Assembly (NCBI RefSeq): GCF_964022235.1 | Contig: NZ_CAXHZL010000013.1 | Location: 46,308 to 110,307 of the forward strand | Length of the DNA stretch: 64,000 bases | Source: Limimaricola sp964022235 | Lineage (GTDB): Bacteria; Pseudomonadota; Alphaproteobacteria; Rhodobacterales; Rhodobacteraceae | Reading direction: 5' to 3' | Shown here: positions 28,469 to 36,875 of the stretch, in pieces | Layout of the letters: the number at the start of each line of letters is the position of its first letter | How positions within the stretch are numbered: position 1 is the stretch's first letter | Notes under the pieces: generated by a model | The model's database searches: none | The model's input: only the letters and a program-made list of their open reading frames with translations | Told to the model about the DNA's origin: nothing | Made by a program: the position numbers and the translations under genes

Positions 28469-29586
28469 CCGCTCATGAGATCGCCACCGTTCGGGTCGAC
28501 CTGCCGGGGCGAGCCTATGACATCCATGTAGGCGCCGGGCTCGTGGCGCAGGCCGGGCAATACCTGCGCCCTATGCTGTCCCGTCCCCGCGTCGCGATCC
28601 TCACCGACGAAACCGTGGCGCAGGCGCATCTGGCGGCACTCGAAGCCGGCCTTGCCGTCGAAGGGATCGAAGCGGTGAGCCTCGCGCTGCCTGCGGGCGA
28701 GGCCACCAAGTCCTGGGACGGGCTGGCGCGTGCGACCGAATGGCTGATCGAGAACCGGGTCGAGCGCGGCGATCTCGTCGTGGCCTTTGGCGGTGGGGTG
28801 ATCGGGGATCTGGCCGGTTTCGCTGCCGCCATCGCCCGGCGCGGCATCCGATTCGTACAGGTCCCCACCTCGCTTCTGGCGCAGGTCGACAGCTCGGTCG
28901 GTGGCAAGACCGGCATCAACACCGCGCAGGGCAAGAACCTCGCCGGGGCGTTTCATCAACCGGTGCTCGTCCTCGCCGACATCGCGCTTCTCGACACGCT
29001 TCCCGAGCGCGAGCTGCTGTCGGGCTATGGCGAGGTGGTGAAATACGGCCTTTTGGGCGACGCGGCCTTCTTCGAATGGCTGGAGGTCAACGGCCCGCGC
29101 CTGCGCGACGGCGACCGCGATGCCCGGCTCGAGGCTGTGCGACGCTCCTGCGAGATGAAGGCCGAGATCGTGATGCGCGACGAGACCGAGCAGGGCGACC
29201 GGGCGCTGCTCAACTTGGGCCATACCTTCTGCCATGCGCTTGAGGCGGCAACCGGTTACTCGGACAGGCTCAAGCATGGCGAAGGGGTGGCTATCGGCTG
29301 CGCGCTGGCCTTCGATCTTTCGGCACGTCTCGGGCTCTGTGCCCAAGAGGAGCCGAGCCGGGTGCGTGCGCATTTGGCCGCAATGGGCATGCGAGCCGAA
29401 TTACGCGACATCCCCGGCGATCTGCCTGCCGCCGAGGCGCTGCTGGCGCTGATGGGCCAAGACAAGAAGGTGAAGGAGGGCAAGCTGCGTTTCGTGCTGG
29501 CAGGCGGTATCGGCCAAGCTTTCGTCACCTCCGATGTGCCGCCAGAGGCGGTAATTGCCGTTCTGCGCGACAGTGCCGCAGGGTAA
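28465..29586 (+). CDS. aroB: 3-dehydroquinate synthase
   Basis: A 373-residue NAD-dependent enzyme that closes the ring in the shikimate pathway. Visible hallmarks are the glycine-rich NAD site (VVAFGGGVIGDLAGFAAA), the active-site segment VPTSLLAQVDSSVGGKTGIN, and the metal ligands in GEVVKYGLLGD and NLGHTFCHALE, then KHGEGVAIG. It directly follows aroK. Confidence 0.97.
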   Translation: MTAHEIATVRVDLPGRAYDIHVGAGLVAQAGQYLRPMLSRPRVAILTDETVAQAHLAALEAGLAVEGIEAVSLALPAGEATKSWDGLARATEWLIENRVERGDLVVAFGGGVIGDLAGFAAAIARRGIRFVQVPTSLLAQVDSSVGGKTGINTAQGKNLAGAFHQPVLVLADIALLDTLPERELLSGYGEVVKYGLLGDAAFFEWLEVNGPRLRDGDRDARLEAVRRSCEMKAEIVMRDETEQGDRALLNLGHTFCHALEAATGYSDRLKHGEGVAIGCALAFDLSARLGLCAQEEPSRVRAHLAAMGMRAELRDIPGDLPAAEALLALMGQDKKVKEGKLRFVLAGGIGQAFVTSDVPPEAVIAVLRDSAAG

Positions 29587-29785
29587 TCGGCGAGGCATCG
29601 CCGACGGGCTGGCAGATCTCTGCGCGCATACGGCGTTCAGGCTGCGCGTTTTTCTGCAGCTGCATTGAACCTTTCCATGGCGCATGTGTTCTAGGCGAGG
29701 ACGCACCGGCACAAGCCGGACGTCCGCCACGGTCACCTTCCTCCCCCGATCGGGTGCCCGGGCATTGAACGAACAGGAGCTACAC

Positions 29786-30394
29786 ATGAATTTCACGACC
29801 CCCACCTTTGCGCTGGCCCTCGGCCTTCTGGCTGCCCCCGCCTTCGCCGGTGGCCTGGCTCTGCCGGTCGCCGATCCGGTGGCCCCCGCCGCCCCCGTCG
29901 CCGTGGCCCCCGTTGTCGCGACCGGCTCCGACTGGTCCGGCTTCTACGCTGGTGGCCAACTCGGCTACGGTCAGGCCGAAACCGATGATGGCCTGTTCGA
30001 CGAAGACGGTGCCGTCTATGGTGGCCAGCTCGGCTACAACTACGATTTCGGCAAGCTCGTCCTCGGCGGCGAAGTGTCTTACGTCGGCACCGAGATCGGT
30101 GACGACGCTGCGGGCACCGAGATCGACGGCATTGCTGCCGCCAAGCTGCGCGCCGGTTACGATGCGGGCGCCTTCCTGCCCTACGTGACCGCAGGCTACG
30201 CCAGCGCCTACACCGCTGACGAAATCGCCGGCGAAGACCAGTTCGACGGCTACGTCTATGGCGCCGGCATCGACTACAAGGTCACCGAGAACATCGTCGT
30301 CGGCGGCGAAGTCCTCAAGCACGAGTTCGAAGACCTCGGCGCGACCGACCTCGATGCGACCACCGCGGCTGCTCGCGTGTCCTACCAGTTCTGA
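29786..30394 (+). CDS. Outer-membrane beta-barrel protein
   Basis: A 202-residue protein with a signal peptide (LLAAPAFAGG) and a Pro/Ala/Val linker. Eight amphipathic beta-strands follow, of which several end in aromatic residues (WSGFYAGGQLGYG, YGGQLGYNYDFG, FLPYVTAGYAS, AARVSYQF). The terminal Phe is the outer-membrane targeting signal. This is the small porin-like barrel fold (OmpA/OprF-like barrel without the peptidoglycan domain). CAGGAG precedes the ATG. The insertion element begins 49 bases after its stop codon. Confidence 0.9.
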   Translation: MNFTTPTFALALGLLAAPAFAGGLALPVADPVAPAAPVAVAPVVATGSDWSGFYAGGQLGYGQAETDDGLFDEDGAVYGGQLGYNYDFGKLVLGGEVSYVGTEIGDDAAGTEIDGIAAAKLRAGYDAGAFLPYVTAGYASAYTADEIAGEDQFDGYVYGAGIDYKVTENIVVGGEVLKHEFEDLGATDLDATTAAARVSYQF

Positions 30395-30443
30395 TCGCGC
30401 AGGCCCGGCGGGCTCCGCCAGGCCGCATCGATCACAACAAACG

Positions 30444-30488
30444 GAAAAGGGGGTCGGTCACGCCAGCCCTTTGCAGTAAATGGTGCAG
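30444..30488. repeat. Left inverted end of the 1.94-kb element
   Basis: Pairs with 32337-32383. The last 26 bases (ending TAAATGGTGCAG) are an exact inverted match; the outer 19 contain GAAAAGGGGGTCGGTCACG with one length difference from the other end. Confidence 0.85.
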
Positions 30489-30507
30489 AAAACTCGGAAA
30501 ATACTTC

Positions 30508-30530
30508 GGTTGGCCAGATTTTGGCCAACC
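30508..30530. repeat. Hairpin just inside the left end of the element
   Basis: An 8-bp perfect inverted repeat (GGTTGGCC / GGCCAACC) with a 7-base loop, 20 bases inside the terminal repeat and before the transposase gene. It is followed by TTT, so it could hold back read-through transcription from outside, as described for other IS elements. Confidence 0.55.
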
Positions 30531-30555
30531 TTTCCTTCGATAGCTGCCAAATCTG

Positions 30556-32307
30556 GTGTTTTCCGAGGGAGGATGCGTGCTCGCACCCGCGATTTTTTCT
30601 CCGCCAGCACTTACGCGAAGGTTGCCGCTTCCAAAATATGGGATCGACGTGAACTTCTGCCGGAACCCGCAATGCGACCTGTTTGCGGAACCGCCTGACC
30701 CGATCAGGAGACAAGGCCGTCCGAAGGGAAATGTCAAATCGAACTACCCTCGCGGGGAAGTCATCGGTTCTGGCGACGATAAAACCTTCAAATGCGGCGC
30801 CTGCGGGCAGTCTTCGATCATCAAGAACAATGGCGCAATTGTCGAAGAGTATCGCCGACTTCGCGGGCGCTTCCGAGCGGAAGGCCCGCGCGACTGCTGC
30901 CCTGCCGACTCCTGCGACAACCGGGACAAACCGCTGTCGCAGCATCCCAAGCTATATCGCAAGTCAGGCCGAACCGCGAAAGGCGGTCAACGGTGGAAGT
31001 GCAAGTCCTGCCTGACATCGTTTTCGATCGGGTCCCGGATCAGGCGACAACATCGCAGCAATGCGAACCGGGATGTGCTGTGGATGATTACGAACGGAAT
31101 GCCGATCTCGAAAATCAGTGATTTCACGGGGCTATGTCCACGAGATGTTTATCAGAAGATAGACTTCATCTACGACCGCGTCGTCGACCACACGGCACGC
31201 CGTGAGGGCTCTTTTGAAGGGGTGAACTGGCAGAAGGTCGGCCGCCGTTTCGCGACGGATTCCCAGACGCTGCACCTGAACTGGCCGAACAAGAAGACAC
31301 GGGCCCAGATTGCCGTTCAGCATCTCTGCACGGCACACGCGAACACCGGCTACATCATGGCGGCGCACCTCGGACTCGACCCGGATATCGACCTACCCGA
31401 CATCGAGGCCGCTATGACAGCTGCGGGCGATTTCGCTCTGCCACGCGCCTTCCGAAGTCAGGCGCGGGTCTGGTCCAAGACTGAGTTCAAGGCATACCTC
31501 GACAAGATCACCCAAGGCGTCCAGATTCACCCGCTGGAGGCGCCTGACGTGGACCGCGATCTGCAACTGCCTCATCGCGGCTCCCTGCTGCGCCAAGACG
31601 TGATGCAACTGGCCCACGCTTTCCTCCTTCGTCATTTTCTGGGCAAAGGCGATGACCGCTTCGTCTTCGTGCTGGATGCCGACTCCGGCTTGGCTCTGTC
31701 CTTCGTCGCAGCCTTTGCGAAACGCATCAAAGAGGCCTCGGCAGATGTCATTGTCGTCCGTTTCGACAAGCATCAATCCAACGACCAGAGGAATATGCTG
31801 GTTGGGGACGGGAAGGCCGCCTTGGAACTGGCCACGGGAATTTCTCAATCGCAATGGTCAGCAATGGACTTACGCGACAAGTTCGAGCACACCGACGCAG
31901 CCATCGAGGGAATGTTGCAAGGGCACCTTCTCGGCGAGCCATTCGCTTGGCCGTTCCACACGAAAAGCGAGCCTCACCGGCGTATTCGGATTCTCACTGA
32001 CCGGGCTAATATGGGCCCAGATCGACGCGCTCGGTTGATGCGTCTCGCGACCCTTCGCAGCGTCGATGCCTACTTCCACAAGGTGAGGTCGAATATCCGC
32101 TTCGCCGCTCGACCGGCGCATACTCCGAGTGGCAACGGTCGCGCCTGGGACCGACACTACCTCTACAATCCCGAGACAATGGTGAAAGTGGTGGAAATCT
32201 ACCGCTTCGTCCACAACTGGATGGGTTCATCGAAGGTCAAGGAGACGCCGGCGATGAAGCTCGGACTCGCTCGAGGAAAGATGCGAGCGAGCGAGTTCTT
32301 CGCATAA
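30556..32307 (+). CDS. Transposase with two N-terminal zinc ribbons
   Basis: Up to 583 residues. Two Cys4-type zinc ribbons come first: C35/C40 with C80/C83, and C115/C120 with C149/C152 (WKCKSCLTSFSIG, like IS1 InsA). A helix-turn-helix follows (about 170-205). The catalytic region has candidate acidic residues D235 (FATDSQ), D374/D376 (LDADSG) and E540/E547, and ends with YRFVHNW...ETPAMKLGLA, a tail typical of DDE integrase-fold transposases. The start is GTG at 30556 or GTG at 30577; GGGAGG lies just before the latter. Codon use is less GC-biased than its neighbours. Confidence 0.82.
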   Translation: MFSEGGCVLAPAIFSPPALTRRLPLPKYGIDVNFCRNPQCDLFAEPPDPIRRQGRPKGNVKSNYPRGEVIGSGDDKTFKCGACGQSSIIKNNGAIVEEYRRLRGRFRAEGPRDCCPADSCDNRDKPLSQHPKLYRKSGRTAKGGQRWKCKSCLTSFSIGSRIRRQHRSNANRDVLWMITNGMPISKISDFTGLCPRDVYQKIDFIYDRVVDHTARREGSFEGVNWQKVGRRFATDSQTLHLNWPNKKTRAQIAVQHLCTAHANTGYIMAAHLGLDPDIDLPDIEAAMTAAGDFALPRAFRSQARVWSKTEFKAYLDKITQGVQIHPLEAPDVDRDLQLPHRGSLLRQDVMQLAHAFLLRHFLGKGDDRFVFVLDADSGLALSFVAAFAKRIKEASADVIVVRFDKHQSNDQRNMLVGDGKAALELATGISQSQWSAMDLRDKFEHTDAAIEGMLQGHLLGEPFAWPFHTKSEPHRRIRILTDRANMGPDRRARLMRLATLRSVDAYFHKVRSNIRFAARPAHTPSGNGRAWDRHYLYNPETMVKVVEIYRFVHNWMGSSKVKETPAMKLGLARGKMRASEFFA

Positions 32308-32336
32308 GGTGAGTGCAGCCGCCGATTTCTCGACGG

Positions 32337-32383
32337 CTGCACCATTTACTGCAAAGGGCTGGTCGGTCACGACCCCCTTTTTC
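32337..32383. repeat. Right inverted end of the 1.94-kb element
   Basis: Inverted partner of 30444-30488. Its outermost bases overlap the TGA stop codon (32382-32384) of the aminotransferase gene, so the last bases of that stop may come from the element. Confidence 0.8.
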
Positions 32384-33587
32384 ATGCCCGCTCTCTGGCC
32401 AACTCTCCGGCCAATTCTGCGGCCAGCGCCAGAAGCTGCACCAGCGCTGCCTCAAACCGCGTATCCTCGATCGTCAGCGCGACCCGCACATGCCCTGCCG
32501 CCGCTTGGCCAAAACTCTCGCCCGGCATCACCGCGATCCGCTCGCGCTCCAGCAGTGTCTCGGCAAATGCCTCGCCATCAAGGCCGGTCGCGCGGATATC
32601 GAGCAGCGCATACATGGCCCCCTGCATCGGCACCGCCCGCACCACGTCCTGTGCCGCGACGAGGCGCTGTGCGGTGTCGCGCCGCCGCCGGAACGGCGCC
32701 GCCACTCTCGTTTCGAACGCCGCCCCTAGCCGCAACGCGTGCAACGCCGCGTCTTGGACGAAGCCGGGAATGCCGTATGTCATGTGGGTGGCGAGGTTTT
32801 CGAGCGCCTCGATCGCCACTTCCGGCCCGACGATCCAGCCGACCCGGCTGCCGGTCATCGCGTGGCCCTTGGACATCGATCCCACCACCAGCGTGCGATC
32901 CGTGAGCTCGGGCAGGGCGCGCGGGCTCAGATGCTCGCCATCCCAGACCTGCCCCTCATAGACTTCGTCCGAGATGAGCCACAGGTCGCGACGCAAGCAG
33001 AGCGCGCCGATCCGCGACAGGGCCTCGCGCCCGTAGACCGCACCGGTCGGGTTGTTGGGCGTGTTGATCAGCAAGGACCGCACACGGCCTGCATGCCCGT
33101 CGATGGCCGCCTCCAGATCAGAGGCGCGGGGTACGAAGCCGTCCTCGGCACGCGCCGCCACCGGCAGGGCCACCGCGCCCGCGGAACGTACGGTGCCGGG
33201 GTAGGTGGCATAGAACGGATCGACATAGAGTGCGCCATCGCCCGCGTCGCAGACGGCGAGATGCGCCATGTAAAGCCCGGCCTGCCCGCCGGGCACCACC
33301 AGCACGTTCTCGGGCGTCGTCGCCACGCCGCTTTGCGTCTCGACGCGTCGGGCGATCTCGGCCCGAAGTTCGGCGATGCCCGGCACGGCGGCGTAACCGG
33401 TGTGGCCACCACGCGCGGCGCGGTCCATGGCGTCGAGGATGTCCGGATCGGTCCGGACGTCGTGCTCGCCGATGGTCAGCTCGGTGACGGGTATCCCGGC
33501 CTCGATCATTCGGCGGGCCTTGCGAAACAGGTCCCAGCCGTCCGAGCCGCCGCCGGTGATCTGCGTAATGCGTTGTGAAAGTGTCAT
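32382..33587 (-). CDS. PLP-dependent class I aminotransferase
   Basis: A 401-residue fold-type I aminotransferase. The PLP lysine lies in VVGSMSKGHAMTGSRVGW; the conserved INTPNNPTGAVYG and ISDEVYEGQVW segments precede it. It resembles aspartate or aromatic aminotransferase subfamily I-gamma; the exact substrate cannot be told. The stop codon touches the end of the insertion element, so the natural C-terminus may have been altered by a few residues at most. Start MTLSQRITQ; a longer frame upstream lacks a ribosome site. Confidence 0.88.
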   Translation of the reverse strand: MTLSQRITQITGGGSDGWDLFRKARRMIEAGIPVTELTIGEHDVRTDPDILDAMDRAARGGHTGYAAVPGIAELRAEIARRVETQSGVATTPENVLVVPGGQAGLYMAHLAVCDAGDGALYVDPFYATYPGTVRSAGAVALPVAARAEDGFVPRASDLEAAIDGHAGRVRSLLINTPNNPTGAVYGREALSRIGALCLRRDLWLISDEVYEGQVWDGEHLSPRALPELTDRTLVVGSMSKGHAMTGSRVGWIVGPEVAIEALENLATHMTYGIPGFVQDAALHALRLGAAFETRVAAPFRRRRDTAQRLVAAQDVVRAVPMQGAMYALLDIRATGLDGEAFAETLLERERIAVMPGESFGQAAAGHVRVALTIEDTRFEAALVQLLALAAELAGELARERA

Positions 33588-33672
33588 GTGGCACAGAAGG
33601 GCGCGCCCGCGCCGCCCTGTCAATCGCCCGAGACGCTGGACGTGGCCCCCCCCGGCTGCTAGATCGCTTGCC

Positions 33673-33714
33673 ATGACGAGCACGAGCATCATCGGCTGCA
33701 TCATTTCCTGCTGA
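33673..33714 (+). CDS. Possible cysteine-containing leader peptide upstream of cysS
   Basis: A 13-codon open frame MTSTSIIGCIISC ends in a Cys codon directly before TGA, 81 bases ahead of cysS. Two cysteines in thirteen residues in front of the gene for cysteinyl-tRNA synthetase would suit an attenuation or stalling leader. There is no clear ribosome-binding site and no clean terminator/antiterminator pair after it, so chance remains likely. Confidence 0.25.
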   Translation: MTSTSIIGCIISC

Positions 33715-33795
33715 CTTGCGTCACGCGGGCCGCTCTCACGTTTTCCCGATGGAACACAGGATCAGCCCGCCGGCGTCACCGCCTGCGAGGCCCAC

Positions 33796-35250
33796 ATGAC
33801 GACGATCCGCCTGCACGACACCAAGACCCGCCGCAAGGTGGACTTCGCGCCGATCGACCCCGGCAACGTCAGGCTCTATGTCTGCGGCCCCACGGTGTAT
33901 GACCGGGCGCACTTGGGCAACGCGCGCCCTGTCCTCGTGTTCGACCTGTTGTACCGGCTGCTGCGCGAGGTCTTCGGGCCAAGCCACGTCACTTATGCGC
34001 GCAACTTCACCGACGTCGATGACAAGATCAACGCGCGTGCCGCCGCCACTGGCCGTCCGATCCGCGAGATCACCAACGAGACCATCGTCTGGTATCATCA
34101 GGACATGGATGCGCTGGGCGCGCTGCGCCCCGATCACGAGCCGCGTGCCACCGACTACATCGGCCAGATGGTGGCGATGATCGAACGCCTCGTTCTTGCC
34201 GGGCACGCCTACGCCGCCGAAGGACACGTGATGTTTTCGGTGTCGAGCTACGGCGAATATGGTGCGCTGTCGGGCCGCGCGGTCGAGGACATGATCGCAG
34301 GCGCCCGTGTCGAGGTCGCCCCCTACAAGCGCGATCCGATGGATTTCGTACTGTGGAAGCCGTCGGGCGACGACGAGCCCGGCTGGGACGGGCCGGTGAT
34401 CGAAGGCAAGAGCGTCGGGCGCGGTCGCCCCGGCTGGCACATCGAATGCTCGGCCATGTCCTATCAGCTGTTCGGCGACAGCTTCGATATTCATGGCGGC
34501 GGCATCGACCTGCAGTTTCCGCACCACGAGAACGAGATCGCCCAAAGCGCCTGCGCCCACCCGGAGGGGCAGTTCGCGAACGTCTGGATGCACAACGAGA
34601 TGTTGCAGGTCGAGGGTAAGAAGATGTCCAAGTCCTTGGGCAACTTCTTCACCGTGCGGGACCTTTTGGACAAGGGTATCCAGGGTGAGGTGATCCGCCT
34701 TGTCATGCTCGGCACGCACTACCGCAAGCCGATGGACTGGACCGAGGAGAAGCGCGCCGAGGCCGAGGCGACCCTCGCCAAGTGGTACGGCATCCTGCAC
34801 GCGCATGGCTTTACCGCCAAGATGGTCGCGGGTCTCAAGGCCGCAGGCGAATGGGCCACGGACGAGGAGTTCCTCGGTGTGCTCGCCAACGATCTCAACA
34901 CGCCCGGTGCCATCGCCCGGATGCATGTTCTGGGGCAGGCCAAGACGCCCGCCAAGCTGGTGTCCTTCGCCACTGCGCTCGAACTCATGGGGCTGATCGA
35001 GGATTGGGATGCGCTGGCGACCCTTGCGGGGGCCGATGCGGCCCCGGCGATAGCGCCGGAGGTCGACGCCGCCGTCACGGCGCTTCTGGAGCGTCGGGCG
35101 CAGGCGCGGGCCGCCAAGGACTGGGCCGAAGCCGACCGCATCCGCGACATTCTGAGCGCCGCCGGCGTGCAGGTGACCGACATGGGCGGACAGGCGAGCT
35201 GGCAGCCCGGCCCTGACTTCGACGCGACCAAGCTGGAGGGCACGGCATGA
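33796..35250 (+). CDS. cysS: Cysteinyl-tRNA synthetase
   Basis: A 484-residue class I synthetase. It has the zinc/active-site Cys30 (YVCGPTVYD), the HIGH-type motif HLGN (39-42), the GWHIECSAM zinc ligand segment, the HHENEIAQS motif and KMSKS at 276-280 (KKMSKSLGNF). A C-terminal DALR-like anticodon domain is present. It overlaps the cimA start by four bases. Confidence 0.98.
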   Translation: MTTIRLHDTKTRRKVDFAPIDPGNVRLYVCGPTVYDRAHLGNARPVLVFDLLYRLLREVFGPSHVTYARNFTDVDDKINARAAATGRPIREITNETIVWYHQDMDALGALRPDHEPRATDYIGQMVAMIERLVLAGHAYAAEGHVMFSVSSYGEYGALSGRAVEDMIAGARVEVAPYKRDPMDFVLWKPSGDDEPGWDGPVIEGKSVGRGRPGWHIECSAMSYQLFGDSFDIHGGGIDLQFPHHENEIAQSACAHPEGQFANVWMHNEMLQVEGKKMSKSLGNFFTVRDLLDKGIQGEVIRLVMLGTHYRKPMDWTEEKRAEAEATLAKWYGILHAHGFTAKMVAGLKAAGEWATDEEFLGVLANDLNTPGAIARMHVLGQAKTPAKLVSFATALELMGLIEDWDALATLAGADAAPAIAPEVDAAVTALLERRAQARAAKDWAEADRIRDILSAAGVQVTDMGGQASWQPGPDFDATKLEGTA

Positions 35251-36875
35251 CCGAGCGGCTCTATCTTTACGACACCACCCTGCGCGATGGGCAGCAGACC
35301 CAAGGCGTGCAGTTCTCCACCCGCGAGAAGATCCAGATCGCGCAGGCGCTCGACGCGCTCGGTATCGACCAGATCGAGGGCGGGTGGCCGGGGGCCAACC
35401 CCACCGACAGCGAGTTTTTCGAAACCGTGCCCGACACCCGCGCGCCGATCACCGCCTTTGGCATGACCAAGCGGACGGGCCGTTCCGCGGCCAACGACGA
35501 GGTGCTGGCCGCGGTGCTGAACGCGAACACCCCGTCGGTCTGCATCGTCGGCAAGACGCATGATTTCCACGTCACTATGGCGCTGGGCATCACGCTCGAG
35601 GAAAACCTCGACAACATCCGCGACTCCATCGCCCATATCGTGGCGCAGGGCCGCGAGGCGCTGTTCGATGCGGAGCACTTCTTCGACGGCTGGAAGGCTA
35701 ACCCCGACTACACGCTCTCGGCGATCCGGGCCGCGCATGACGCCGGCGCGCGCTGGGTTGTGCTGTGCGACACCAACGGCGGCTCCATGCCCGAGGAAAT
35801 CGCCGGGATCACTCGCGCCGTGATCGAGGCGGGCATTCCTGGCGACCGGCTTGGCATCCATTGCCACGACGACACCGGGCAGGCCGTCGCCTGTTCGCTC
35901 GCCGCCGTCGAGGCAGGCGCGCGCCAGATTCAAGGCACGCTGAACGGCTTGGGCGAGCGCTGCGGCAACGCCAACCTAACCACGCTGATCCCGACCTTGC
36001 TGCTCAAGGAACCCTACGCGTCGCGCTATGCGACCGCTGTGACGCCAGAGGCGCTCAAGGGGCTGCGCCGGGCGTCTCGGCTGCTCGACGACATCCTCAA
36101 CCGGGTGCCGATGAAGCAGTCGCCCTATGTCGGGGCCTCGGCCTTCGCGCACAAGGCGGGACTGCATGCGAGCGCCATCGCCAAGGATCCCTCGACCTAT
36201 GAGCACATCGAGCCCGGACTTGTCGGCAACAGCCGCATCGTGCCGATGTCGAACCAGGCGGGACAGTCGAACCTGCGCGAGCGCCTCGCCCGCGCCGGTA
36301 TTGAGGTCGAGAAGGGCGACCCCGCGCTCGCCCGCATCCTCGACCGGATCAAGGAACAGGAATCGCGCGGTTACTCCTACGACACCGCACAGGCCAGCTT
36401 CGAGCTGCTGGCGCTCGACGAGTTGGGCCAGCTGCCCGACTTCTTCGAGGTCAAACGCTACCGCGTCACCGTCGAGCGCCGCCGCAACAAGCGCGGCCAC
36501 ATGGTGTCGCTCTCCGAAGCGGTGGTTGTGGTGAAGATCGGCGGCGAAAAGGTGATGAGCGTCTCCGAAAGCGCCGGGCCGGATGGCTCGGATCGCGGCC
36601 CGGTCAACGCGCTGAGCCGGGCGCTGGGCAAGGATCTCGGCCCCTATCAGTCGATCATCGACGACGTGCACCTCGTGGACTTCAAGGTGCGCATCACCGA
36701 TGGCGGCACCGAGGCCGTCACCCGCGTCATCATCGACAGCGAGGACGGGCAGGGCAACCGCTGGTCCACCGTCGGCGTCTCGGCCAACATCGTCGACGCG
36801 AGCTTCGATGCGCTGGTGGACTCCATCCGTTGGAAGCTGATCCGCGACGGCGCAAAGCCAGTGGCGCGGGCATGA
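35247..36875 (+). CDS. cimA: (R)-citramalate synthase
   Basis: A 542-residue member of the isopropylmalate synthase superfamily. The start MTERLYLYDTTLRDGQQTQGV holds the metal- and substrate-binding DTTLRDG motif. The barrel has HCHDDTGQAVACS and the GLGERCGNANL motif; the C-terminal LeuA dimer regulatory domain (about 400-540) is present. The Gln-Gln-Thr-Gln variant after RDG and the length suit CimA (pyruvate plus acetyl-CoA to citramalate, feeding isoleucine synthesis) rather than LeuA. Coupled to cysS and to the next gene by ATGA overlaps. Confidence 0.9.
   Translation: MTERLYLYDTTLRDGQQTQGVQFSTREKIQIAQALDALGIDQIEGGWPGANPTDSEFFETVPDTRAPITAFGMTKRTGRSAANDEVLAAVLNANTPSVCIVGKTHDFHVTMALGITLEENLDNIRDSIAHIVAQGREALFDAEHFFDGWKANPDYTLSAIRAAHDAGARWVVLCDTNGGSMPEEIAGITRAVIEAGIPGDRLGIHCHDDTGQAVACSLAAVEAGARQIQGTLNGLGERCGNANLTTLIPTLLLKEPYASRYATAVTPEALKGLRRASRLLDDILNRVPMKQSPYVGASAFAHKAGLHASAIAKDPSTYEHIEPGLVGNSRIVPMSNQAGQSNLRERLARAGIEVEKGDPALARILDRIKEQESRGYSYDTAQASFELLALDELGQLPDFFEVKRYRVTVERRRNKRGHMVSLSEAVVVVKIGGEKVMSVSESAGPDGSDRGPVNALSRALGKDLGPYQSIIDDVHLVDFKVRITDGGTEAVTRVIIDSEDGQGNRWSTVGVSANIVDASFDALVDSIRWKLIRDGAKPVARA

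Larger units (their letters stand above)
30444..32383. mobile_element. Insertion element (1.94 kb) with a twin-zinc-ribbon transposase
   Basis: About 45-base inverted ends flank one large + strand gene. The inner 26 bases are perfectly inverted (30463-30488 and 32337-32362); the outer parts (GAAAAGGGGGTC / GAAAAAGGGGGTC) match with small differences. I could not find a direct target duplication beside the ends. The family is not certain: zinc ribbons and a DDE-like core are present, but size and layout do not fit the common IS groups I know. It lies between the barrel-protein gene and an aminotransferase gene. Confidence 0.85.

Noticed and set aside
30435..32395. Target-site duplication for the 1.94-kb element
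   Set aside because: I compared several boundary choices; the flanks (ACAACAAACG on the left, ATGCCCGCTC on the right) share no direct repeat.
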